Positions 1 through 5,441 of a DNA stretch of 6,898 bases are shown piece after piece. Each line of letters starts with the position of its first letter. Within the stretch, counting starts at the first letter, position 1. The position numbers were made by a program, and so were the translations under genes. Source of the stretch: an uncultured Altererythrobacter sp. (GTDB lineage Bacteria > Pseudomonadota > Alphaproteobacteria > Sphingomonadales > Sphingomonadaceae); contig CAMPGP010000117.1 in NCBI GenBank assembly GCA_946885545.1, positions 1-6,898 of the forward strand, written 5' to 3'. The notes beneath the pieces are model-generated. The model was not told the origin of the DNA, ran no database searches, and saw nothing but the letters and a program-made list of their open reading frames with translations.

Positions 1-959
1 AGATCATCCGCCTCGAAGGTTACACCGAAGACGAGAAGGTCGAGATCGCTGAGCGCCACCTGATCGCCAAGCAGATCGAGGCGCACGGGCTGAAGGACGG
101 CGAGTTCGAGCTGACCGAAGCAGGCCTGCGCGACCTGATACGTTATTACACGCGCGAAGCGGGCGTGCGCACGCTCGAGCGCGAGATCGCCAAGCTGTGC
201 CGCAAGAGCCTGCGCAAGATCCTCGAGAAGGAAGTCGAGAGTGTCGTCGTCACCCCCGACAACCTCGGCGATTTCGCGGGCGTGCGGAAATACAAGCACG
301 GCATGGGCGAGGACGAGCCGCAGGTCGGCGCGGTCACCGGGCTCGCCTGGACCGAAGTCGGCGGCGAGCTGCTCACCATCGAGAGCGTCACCACGCCGGG
401 CAAGGGCGAGGTCAAGACCACCGGCAAACTCGGCGACGTGATGAACGAGAGCGTCGCGGCCGCGTTCAGCTTCGTGAAGGCGAGGGCGCCCGCCTACGGG
501 ATCAAGCCGTCGATCTTCCAGCGCAAGAACATCCACATCCACTTGCCCGAAGGCGCGGTGCCCAAGGACGGGCCGAGCGCGGGGGTGGGAATGGTCACCT
601 CCATCGTCTCGACCCTGACGGGGATCGCGGTTCGCTCCGACGTGGCGATGACCGGCGAAGTCACCCTGCGTGGTCGCGTGCTCGCGATCGGAGGCCTCAA
701 GGAAAAGCTGCTCGCGGCGCTGCGCGGCGGCATAAAGACCGTGCTTATCCCGGAGGAGAACGTGAAGGACCTCGCGGAAATCCCGGCCAACGTGAAGGAA
801 GGGCTCGAGATCGTGCCCGTCAGCCACGTCGACGAGGTGCTGGTGCAGGCTCTGGTCTCGGAACCGGTTCCCATCGAATGGACCGAGGCGGACGATCTGG
901 CCAGCCAGCCCGCGCATCCGGGACAGGTGATCGGCGACCAGGCGCCGACCGCGCATTGA
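1..959 (+). CDS. lon: Lon ATP-dependent protease, C-terminal part (5' end cut by window)
   Basis: Lon is the cytoplasmic ATP-dependent AAA+ serine protease that degrades misfolded and short-lived regulatory proteins. The visible frame begins at base 3 and gives about 318 residues of the C-terminal part. The first ~75 residues are the end of the AAA+ module, with the family-typical stretches IIRLEGYTEDEK and IRYYTREAGVRTLERE. The peptidase domain follows. Its catalytic serine lies in PKDGPSAGVGM (codon 576-578) and the catalytic lysine in GGLKEKLLAA (codon 705-707), 43 residues apart as in E. coli Lon, so the dyad is intact. The C-terminus ends with a variable tail (...GQVIGDQAPTAH) beyond the conserved domain. 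The stop is at 957-959, and hairpins follow before hupB. The same lon-hupB order occurs in E. coli. Identification is secure; the N-terminal domain and Walker motifs lie outside the window. Confidence 0.97.
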   Translation, partial: IIRLEGYTEDEKVEIAERHLIAKQIEAHGLKDGEFELTEAGLRDLIRYYTREAGVRTLEREIAKLCRKSLRKILEKEVESVVVTPDNLGDFAGVRKYKHGMGEDEPQVGAVTGLAWTEVGGELLTIESVTTPGKGEVKTTGKLGDVMNESVAAAFSFVKARAPAYGIKPSIFQRKNIHIHLPEGAVPKDGPSAGVGMVTSIVSTLTGIAVRSDVAMTGEVTLRGRVLAIGGLKEKLLAALRGGIKTVLIPEENVKDLAEIPANVKEGLEIVPVSHVDEVLVQALVSEPVPIEWTEADDLASQPAHPGQVIGDQAPTAH

Positions 960-969
960 CCGACGCTGA

Positions 970-1023
970 GGCGCGAGACGATTCGGTCTCGCGCCCACGC
1001 CCGCGGGCCGCTTCTTTCGGCCC
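970..1023 (+). terminator. Two tandem hairpins after lon, probable terminator
   Basis: A perfect 10-bp stem (970-979 with 986-995, GGCGCGAGAC/GTCTCGCGCC, 6-nt loop) begins 11 bases after the lon stop. A second hairpin follows (1005-1010 with 1018-1023, GGGCCG/CGGCCC, 7-nt loop). Neither has a clear T-run, so this is either a weak intrinsic terminator or an mRNA 3'-end stabiliser. The position between lon and the hupB promoter favours termination or attenuation. Confidence 0.55.
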
Positions 1024-1100
1024 GACGCAACGATGCACCAGGATTCGTCCCGAATCGTGTCGGTTCGTTGCCCCACATGCGTAAGCCGCCGGATTTGCCT

Positions 1101-1130
1101 TTGACAGTCCCGCCAAAAACGCGTTGAAAT
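1101..1130 (+). promoter_or_regulatory. Predicted sigma-70 type promoter of hupB
   Basis: An exact TTGACA -35 hexamer (1101-1106) is followed after 18 bp by TGAAAT (1125-1130), which matches the TATAAT consensus at 4 of 6 positions. This would give a 5' leader of about 60 nt before the hupB start. A separate promoter fits the higher expression of HU relative to lon in bacteria generally. The hexamers are seen directly; promoter activity is inferred. Confidence 0.5.
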
Positions 1131-1195
1131 CCCGCCCCTTCGGCGAGGCGATTCACCGAAACCCGTTTCATACTCGACTCTAGGGGGTTCCCAGA

Positions 1196-1468
1196 ATGAA
1201 CAAGAACGATCTGATCAGCGCCGTCGCGGACACCAGCGGACTTTCCAAGAGCGACGCTTCGAGCGCCGTCGAGGGTGTGTTCGACGCGATCACCAAGTCG
1301 CTCTCCAAGGGCGACGAAGTGCGTCTGGTCGGATTCGGAACGTTCTCGGTCGCGCGCCGCAAGGCCTCGACGGGTCGCAATCCGCGCACCGGTGAGCCGA
1401 TGACGATCAAGGCGTCGAACCAGCCCAAGTTCAAGGCCGGCAAGGGCCTCAAGGACAGCGTCAACTGA
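1196..1468 (+). CDS. hupB: HU family nucleoid DNA-binding protein
   Basis: HU is a small basic nucleoid-associated protein that binds and bends DNA as a dimer. The product is 90 residues, the usual HU length. It begins MNKNDLISAVADTSGLSKSDA, the family's N-terminal helices. It contains the signature VGFGTFSVARRKASTGRNPRTG (residues about 45-66), which includes the beta-arm proline (Pro63) that intercalates into DNA. The C-terminus KFKAGKGLKDSVN is also typical. The ATG at 1196 is preceded by AGGGGG (1182-1187) with 8 nt spacing, a strong ribosome binding site. The gene follows lon on the same strand behind hairpins and its own predicted promoter, and a hairpin follows at 1521. HU and IHF subunits resemble each other, but residue pattern and lon linkage favour HU. 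The symbol hupB follows the E. coli locus order; if this genome has a single HU gene it may be named hup. Confidence 0.95.
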   Translation: MNKNDLISAVADTSGLSKSDASSAVEGVFDAITKSLSKGDEVRLVGFGTFSVARRKASTGRNPRTGEPMTIKASNQPKFKAGKGLKDSVN

Positions 1469-1520
1469 GCGAGGACTGATGGCTGCGCGGGCCGGACCCG
1501 CGCTCCCGCCCGATCACGCA

Positions 1521-1552
1521 AGCCGCGCTCGCCCCGACCGGTGAGCGCGGCT
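1521..1552. terminator. Probable bidirectional terminator between hupB and the lipoprotein gene
   Basis: A perfect 10-bp inverted repeat (1521-1530 with 1543-1552, AGCCGCGCTC/GAGCGCGGCT) can be extended inward by three pairs including one G-U, leaving a 6-nt loop. It lies 52 bases after the hupB stop and 15 bases beyond the stop of the convergent lipoprotein gene, so it could end transcripts from both sides. The flanking T-runs are poor on both strands. Confidence 0.6.
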
Positions 1553-1567
1553 TCGTCGTGTCGGGCC

Positions 1568-2446
1568 TCAGTCCGACAGCCTGACGAGCGCGGTCGGTGC
1601 GACCTGAGTGCGCTGGTTGACCTGCCATTCGAGCACGCTGCCCGCCGGCCCCTCCGCCGGACCCTCGTCGGTGTTGTTGGCGAGGATCTCGCCGTCGGTC
1701 ACCACGCGGAAGGTGCCGTCGAGCTCGGGGATCAGTGGCATCTGCTCGTCCGTCGCGCTGTCGCCCGCGAACGCGCCCGCCATGCCCGCCATCATTCCCT
1801 GGAACGGGTTCCCGCCGCTCTGCGCCGCGAAACCAGGTGCATCGACGCGCACGGTGCCGCCGTCGCGCAGGGCGACGAGGACGAAGAAATTCGACATCGG
1901 CAGGCGCTCGATCGTGGGGAACACGAAGTCGTGGTCGAGGTCGCCCTCGATCCGGAACGCGACCTGAAAGAGGCCGTCGCCCTTGTATTCGACCGTTTCC
2001 CATCCGGCCTGCCGTTCGAGGCGCCCGGCCAGTTCCTGCGCCGCTTCGGGATCGGCCGGATCGATCCCGCCGAGCATCGCGCGCATCATCTCGGCCTCGC
2101 GCTCCTGCTCGCTCTTTCGCACGGCGAGCTGCTCGTCCCAGTCCTTCCGCTGCTGCGCCAGCTCCGCTTCCGTGCAGGCGCGCTCTTCGAACGTGTCTTC
2201 CTCGTAGCAGGGCTGCTCGATGAACTCGGCCTCGGCATTCTCCATCTTGCTGCCGAGTTCGGCCAGCTTGCTCAGCGCGAGCAGGTATATCTCGCCCTCG
2301 TAGCTGTAGGCGAACGTGCCATCTTTGCGGAGGTCGAGCTGCGAGGTGAACGCGCCCGGCGAAAGCAGGCAACCGGTGAGCAGGAGCGCGGAAGCGCCCG
2401 CGGCGATCGCCCGCGCAGCGCGGTGAAAGGTAGCGGCAGCGAACAT
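1568..2446 (-). CDS. Predicted lipoprotein of unknown function
   Basis: The product (292 residues from the chosen start) has a lipoprotein signal peptide. A short N-terminus with basic residues and an Ala/Leu-rich core (ARAIAAGASALLLTGC) ends in the lipobox LTGC with Cys26 as the predicted lipidated residue. The mature protein would be about 267 residues and membrane-anchored on the periplasmic side. Residues ~55-125 are rich in Glu, Gln and Ala and look helical. They hold a Cys pair (Cys80 and Cys91) that could form a disulfide. The C-terminal half looks beta-rich, ending GSVLEWQVNQRTQVAPTALVRL, which distantly recalls DUF3153/LppM-type lipoprotein domains; that resemblance is weak. The ATG at 2446 was chosen over an in-frame start 18 codons upstream because GAGGGGG sits 7 nt before it and the signal peptide then has normal length. 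It starts 25 nt after the rlmB stop on the same strand, so co-transcription is likely. I recognise no function. Confidence 0.85.
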   Translation of the reverse strand: MFAAATFHRAARAIAAGASALLLTGCLLSPGAFTSQLDLRKDGTFAYSYEGEIYLLALSKLAELGSKMENAEAEFIEQPCYEEDTFEERACTEAELAQQRKDWDEQLAVRKSEQEREAEMMRAMLGGIDPADPEAAQELAGRLERQAGWETVEYKGDGLFQVAFRIEGDLDHDFVFPTIERLPMSNFFVLVALRDGGTVRVDAPGFAAQSGGNPFQGMMAGMAGAFAGDSATDEQMPLIPELDGTFRVVTDGEILANNTDEGPAEGPAGSVLEWQVNQRTQVAPTALVRLSD

Positions 2447-2471
2447 CGCGAGGCCCCCTCGAATCGAACGA

Positions 2472-3269
2472 TCACGCCCCCTTGCGCGTCGCCACCGCAT
2501 ATAACGCTATCGCCGCCGCATTGGATACGTTGAGGCTTTCCATGCGCTCGCTGATCGGCAGCCGCGCGAGCGCGTCGCAGTGCCCGGTGATGTTGTGCCG
2601 CATGCCTTCGCCCTCCGCCCCGAGGACGAGAGCGACCGGGCCTTCAGGCAGCGCCTCGGCGAGCGTCGCCTCGGCCTCGCCCGCGAGCCCGATGCGCCAG
2701 TATCCGGCTTCCGCCGCGCTTTCGAGCGCGCGTGCCAGGTTCACCACGCGAACCCACGGCACGACTTCGAGCGCGCCAGAGGCGGACTTGGCGACGACAC
2801 CCGATTCCGGCGGCGCGTGCCGGTCCTGCGTGACGATCGCGCATGCATCGAACGCCGCGGCAGAGCGCAGGATCGCGCCGACGTTGTGCGGATCGGTGAC
2901 CTGGTCGAGCACGACCAGCGGGCGGCGGGGGTCCGACGAGAGGATATCGTCGAGATGAACGTCCTCCAGCGCGGCGCATTCGAGCACCAGCCCCTGATGC
3001 GGCGCGTCGCGCGCGACGAGCCGGCCGAGATCGGCGACATCGGCGTACTCGACCGGGAAATCGGCCGGCAGTTCTCCGTCGAGCGATTCCACGCCTTCGC
3101 GCGTCGCCCACAGCTTGCGATGGTTGCGTGCCGGGTTCATCAGCGCCGCTTCGACTGCATGGCGGCCCCACAGCCGCACCTGCCCGGTGCTGGCGCGCCC
3201 GCTGCCACGCCCGCCCTGCATACGCCCGGCACGTCCGCGCAACGCCCGCTTGCGGTCACCTTTGGCCAC
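2472..3269 (-). CDS. rlmB: 23S rRNA 2'-O-ribose methyltransferase RlmB (SPOUT/TrmH family)
   Basis: RlmB uses S-adenosylmethionine to methylate the ribose of a conserved guanosine in the peptidyl-transferase region of 23S rRNA (G2251 in E. coli). The product is 265 residues. A small substrate-binding domain starts at about residue 31 (VRLWGRHAVEAALMNP). The SPOUT methyltransferase domain starts at about 118 with motif 1 LDQVTDPHNVGAILRSA (Asn129). Motif 2 is ALVLGAEGEGMR (about 213-224) and motif 3 is LPISERMESLNVSNAAAIAL (about 237-256), which forms part of the cofactor-binding knot. Residues 1-30 are an Arg/Lys/Gly-rich extension that E. coli RlmB lacks. The ATG at 3269 has GGGAG six bases upstream. 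The gene is divergent from tRNA-Tyr and probably leads an operon with the lipoprotein gene. Other TrmH-family enzymes such as TrmH share the motifs, but the N-terminal domain and the motif 3 wording favour RlmB. Confidence 0.93.
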   Translation of the reverse strand: MAKGDRKRALRGRAGRMQGGRGSGRASTGQVRLWGRHAVEAALMNPARNHRKLWATREGVESLDGELPADFPVEYADVADLGRLVARDAPHQGLVLECAALEDVHLDDILSSDPRRPLVVLDQVTDPHNVGAILRSAAAFDACAIVTQDRHAPPESGVVAKSASGALEVVPWVRVVNLARALESAAEAGYWRIGLAGEAEATLAEALPEGPVALVLGAEGEGMRHNITGHCDALARLPISERMESLNVSNAAAIALYAVATRKGA

Positions 3270-3316
3270 TGGAAACTCCCTGTTCGATCATCGTCCGGCC
3301 CATGCCAGCGGCCCCA

Positions 3317-3322
3317 TTGACA
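3317..3322 (+). promoter_or_regulatory. Possible -35 box of the tRNA-Tyr promoter
   Basis: An exact TTGACA lies 84 bases before the mature tRNA 5' end, in the rlmB/tRNA gap. No good -10 hexamer is found 16-18 bp downstream (CAAAGG or AAAGGG occupy that place), so only the -35 element is supported. The GC-rich 137-bp gap must nonetheless hold divergent promoters for rlmB and the tRNA. Confidence 0.3.
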
Positions 3323-3406
3323 GGCAAGCGCCGCTTCGCCAAAGGGGCGCCTCTCGGCAAGGGCACCCGCTTCGGCAGGGCGCCAAATCCCGCAAGCCAG
3401 GCATGT

Positions 3407-3492
3407 GGACAGGTGGCCGAGTGGTTAAAGGCAGCAGACTGTAAATCTGCCCGCGCAAGCGTACGCTGGTTCGAATCCAGCCCTGTCCACCA
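3407..3492 (+). tRNA. tRNA-Tyr, anticodon GUA, CCA end encoded
   Basis: A complete class II cloverleaf can be drawn. The acceptor stem is GGACAGG (3407-3413) with CCTGTCC (3482-3488). The D-arm is GCC...GGC (3416-3418 with 3430-3432). The anticodon stem GCAGA/TCTGC (3434-3438 with 3446-3450) encloses loop CTGTAAA with anticodon GTA at 3441-3443. A 14-nt variable arm spans 3451-3464. The T-arm is GCTGG/CCAGC (3465-3469 with 3477-3481) with loop TTCGAAT. Discriminator A is at 3489 and CCA at 3490-3492. The long variable arm and the GUA anticodon fit bacterial tRNA-Tyr, which decodes UAU and UAC. All stems are intact, so it should be functional. Its 3' end is partly duplicated 150 bp downstream. 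Confidence 0.97.
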
Positions 3493-3499
3493 CTTGCCT
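3474..3499 (+). repeat. Direct repeat, upstream copy (tRNA-Tyr 3' end plus 7 bases)
   Basis: This 26-bp segment covers the end of the T-loop, the 3' T-stem, the 3' acceptor strand and CCA of tRNA-Tyr, plus CTTGCCT. It recurs at 3624-3649 at an offset of exactly 150 bp, with mismatches only at 3486/3636 and 3494/3644 (T in this copy, C in the other). tRNA 3' ends are common integration targets, and such duplications often mark insertions. Confidence 0.85.
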
Positions 3500-3621
3500 T
3501 CGGTCTCTAGAGCAGCGCAGCGCTGACCGCTTGCGGAACGGCGGTGAACCAGCGTTTCGGCGCATCCGCGCCGATGCTGGTTCGAGCCGGAGCGGCCGCA
3601 GGCCGCGGAGACGGCCGAAGG
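3497..3621 (+). other. Palindrome-rich segment bounded by inverted repeats; possible structured RNA or miniature repeat element
   Basis: The segment is closed by CCTTCGGTCTC (3497-3507) and its complement GAGAC-CGAAGG (3608-3612 and 3616-3621), with only GGC (3613-3615) bulged. Inside, four mutually compatible hairpins lie almost end to end. They are CAGCG/CGCTG (3513-3517, 3521-3525); ACCGC/GCGGT (3526-3530, 3541-3545); GAACCAGC/GCTGGTTC (3546-3553, 3576-3583), which contains an inner CGGCGC/GCGCCG stem (3558-3563, 3568-3573); and GCGGCC/GGCCGC (3592-3597, 3601-3606). No protein gene is evident. It could be a RNA read through from the tRNA, a REP/MITE-like repeat, or a terminator region for the tRNA and the convergent peptidase gene. 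The pairings are visible directly; the function is not known. GC-rich DNA forms chance hairpins easily, which lowers confidence. Confidence 0.5.
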
Positions 3622-3649
3622 TCAATCCAGCCCTGCCCACCACCTGCCT
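3576..3649 (+). repeat. Interrupted second copy of the tRNA-Tyr 3' end
   Basis: GCTGGTTCGA at 3576-3585 is identical to the T-arm start of tRNA-Tyr (3465-3474). After 39 bases (3586-3624) that have no counterpart in the tRNA, the copy resumes at 3625 with ATCCAGCCCTG and runs to 3649. Joined, the two pieces reproduce 35 bases of the tRNA 3' end and its flank with two mismatches, split inside the T-loop. The copy lacks D-arm, anticodon arm and 5' acceptor strand, so it is not a functional tRNA. The 10-base part also pairs with GAACCAGC at 3546-3553, so it may be kept for hairpin structure and not descend from the tRNA. Confidence 0.6.
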
Positions 3650-3660
3650 CGCGCTGCAAT

Positions 3661-5328
3661 TCACTCCCGCGCCGCAGCGCTTTCTTCGCGGATCGCCTTG
3701 AATTCGGATCCCTCCTGCCAGCCGGGCCAGCGGTCGGAGCGGGCGAGGTCGTCGCCGATCGCATGGAACAGCGCGATGTCCTGCACGGCACCGTCGAGGT
3801 TCCACTCCTCGCTCCACGCGTCGCAGGCGGCGTGGTAGCAATTGCCGGTGTAGTCATCGACCCAGGCCTGCCCGACGGCGGTGCCGCCATCGACCAGATC
3901 GGACGCGCCCGCGATCCCCATCATCAGCAGCACGGGCACGCCACGTTTGGCAAAGCTGAAGTGGTCCGCGCGGTAGAAGAGCCCGCGTTCCGGCAGGCTT
4001 TCCTGGCTCACCGTGCGGCCCTGCGCCTCGGCGAAACGGGCGAGATCGCCTTCCAGCGTACTCTGCCCCTTGCCGACGAGAATTACGTCTTTCGCGCGCC
4101 CCGCGGTTTGGAGAATGTCGAGCCCGAGGTTCGCCACCGTCTTCTCGATCGGATAGATCGGGTTCGCTGCGTAGTATTCGGAGCCGAGCAGCCCGCGTTC
4201 CTCGGCGGTCCAGAACGCGAAGACCACGCTGCGCTCGGGCCGGGGAGCCGCCTCGAAGGCGCGGGCGATCTCGAACAGCCCCGCCACGCCGAGCGCGTCG
4301 TCGTTGGCACCGGCGCGATAAATACGGCCCTGGGCGTCGGGCTCGCCCTTGCCGTAGGCGTCCCAGTGCGCGCCGTAGATAACGGTCTCGTCGGGACGTT
4401 CGCTTCCGGCGATTTTGGCCAGAACGTTGCGGCTCTCGACCACTTCGTGCTCGACAGGGAATTGGGCGGCGAGGGTGGTTTCCATGTCGACGGGTTCGAA
4501 ATCGTCACGCCGTGCGGCCTCGCTCAATGCGGCGAGGTCGAGACCTGCGTTGTCGAACAGCGCTTGCGCGGTCTCGCCCGAGATCCAGCCCTGCAGCGCG
4601 AGGCTGGTGATGTCCGCGGGATCGCGCACGACATCGTAGTTTTCGCCACGTGGGCTCTCGACCACGTTCCAGCCGTAGCCCGCGCCTTCGGTTTCGTGCA
4701 CGATCAGCGCGGCGACCGCGCCGCGCCGCGCGGCTTCCTCGAACTTGTAGGTCCAGCGGCCGTAGTAGGTCATCGTCCGGTCGCCGAACTTGCCTGCGAC
4801 GGGCTCGCCCTCGGCGGCGTGAAAATCAGGGTCGTTGACGAGGAACACCGCGACCTTGCCCTCGAGGTCGACCCCCTTGAAGTCGTCCCATCCGCGCTCG
4901 GGCGCGTGGACGCCGTAGCCGACGAAGACCAGCGGCGCGTCGTCGATACGCGCAGCATCGTTCGGCTGGAGCGTGGAGACGTAGATGTCGGTCAGGAATT
5001 CGAGCGGCTGCGCCGCGCCGGCACGGGTGAAGGCGAGCTTGCTGGGCGCGCCGAGTTGCGTCCGCAGAAGCGGCACCTGCTGGGTCCATCCGCCATCCTC
5101 GCCGCCGGGCTCCAGCCCCAGAGCCTGCAATCGGCCGATCAGGTAGCCGATGGTCCGCTCTTCTCCTACGGTACCTGGCGCGCGGCCCTCGAACAGATCG
5201 GAGGCGAGCGTGCGCACCGTTTCCGTCAGGTTGCCCGCCTCGATCTGCGCGTCGGGCGCCGGATCTTCCTGCGCGAACGCGGGCGAGGCGAGAAGCAAGG
5301 CGACGGTGGCGGCAAGGCGCGTATTCAT
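3661..5328 (-). CDS. Secreted M28-family zinc metallopeptidase with PA-like insert
   Basis: M28 enzymes are co-catalytic two-zinc exopeptidases, mostly aminopeptidases. The product is 555 residues. A Sec signal peptide (MNTRLAATVALLLASPAFA) is predicted to be cut after residue 19, so the enzyme acts in the periplasm or outside. A protease-associated-like region spans about residues 130-250 (APLVFVGYGV, LEGKVAVFL, RRGAVAALIVHE). The metallopeptidase core begins at about 300 and all expected ligands are visible. These are His321 with Asp323 in GAHWDAYG, bridging Asp343 in GANDDALG, Glu376 (general base) and Glu377 in FWTAEERGLLGSEY, Asp404 in NLGLD, and His456 in RADHFSF. The ATG at 5328 was chosen because it starts the signal peptide and has GGGGA six bases upstream; the in-frame extension toward 5427 lacks such support. 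The gene is divergent from the KAS III gene. Exact substrate cannot be told from sequence. Confidence 0.93.
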   Translation of the reverse strand: MNTRLAATVALLLASPAFAQEDPAPDAQIEAGNLTETVRTLASDLFEGRAPGTVGEERTIGYLIGRLQALGLEPGGEDGGWTQQVPLLRTQLGAPSKLAFTRAGAAQPLEFLTDIYVSTLQPNDAARIDDAPLVFVGYGVHAPERGWDDFKGVDLEGKVAVFLVNDPDFHAAEGEPVAGKFGDRTMTYYGRWTYKFEEAARRGAVAALIVHETEGAGYGWNVVESPRGENYDVVRDPADITSLALQGWISGETAQALFDNAGLDLAALSEAARRDDFEPVDMETTLAAQFPVEHEVVESRNVLAKIAGSERPDETVIYGAHWDAYGKGEPDAQGRIYRAGANDDALGVAGLFEIARAFEAAPRPERSVVFAFWTAEERGLLGSEYYAANPIYPIEKTVANLGLDILQTAGRAKDVILVGKGQSTLEGDLARFAEAQGRTVSQESLPERGLFYRADHFSFAKRGVPVLLMMGIAGASDLVDGGTAVGQAWVDDYTGNCYHAACDAWSEEWNLDGAVQDIALFHAIGDDLARSDRWPGWQEGSEFKAIREESAAARE

Positions 5329-5357
5329 GAGCGATCCCCGATTTTTGGTAGGTGGCC

Positions 5358-5386
5358 AGCCTAGCCAAGGGGGCCGACTTTGTGAA
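5358..5386 (-). promoter_or_regulatory. Predicted promoter of the M28 peptidase gene
   Basis: Reading the minus strand, TTCACA (5386-5381, 5 of 6 to TTGACA) is separated by 17 bp from TAGGCT (5363-5358, 3 of 6 to TATAAT). This would place transcription start roughly 20-25 bases before the ATG at 5328. It lies in the 113-bp gap shared with the divergent KAS III gene. Confidence 0.35.
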
Positions 5387-5441
5387 CCGTGACGGGCGCA
5401 GCGCGCTTGCCGCTTGCCCGGCACCACATTAGTTGAGCCCG

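Noticed and set aside
494..1171. A 225-codon minus-strand frame, and plus-strand frames such as 197-1084, over lon and the following gap
   Set aside because: They are shadows of the conserved Lon peptidase frame, with low-complexity Arg/Ser/Gly-rich translations and no convincing ribosome binding site.
3270..3406. A small protein gene between rlmB and tRNA-Tyr
   Set aside because: Frames crossing this gap run on through the tRNA or antisense to rlmB and have no domain. The gap is better explained as divergent promoter space.
3592..3599. GCGGCCGC palindrome as a specific regulatory operator
   Set aside because: It is half of the longer GCGGCC/GGCCGC hairpin and such palindromes are frequent in GC-rich DNA. 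There is no nearby start or regulator to support an operator.
3474..3649. Full attL/attR of an integrated genomic island at tRNA-Tyr
   Set aside because: Only 124 bp lies between the repeats, with no integrase or cargo gene, so a complete island is excluded. Only a miniature or remnant element remains possible.
3544..5364. A 606-codon open frame on the plus strand opposite the M28 peptidase gene
   Set aside because: It is antisense to a gene with complete M28 motifs and a signal peptide. Its translation has no recognisable domain, and long antisense frames are common in GC-rich DNA.
5433..5441. TTG at 5433 as the KAS III start
   Set aside because: It adds only three residues, and the ATG at 5442 fits the N-terminus remembered for PA3286-type proteins better. 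Neither site has a strong ribosome binding site, so this is a preference and not proof.
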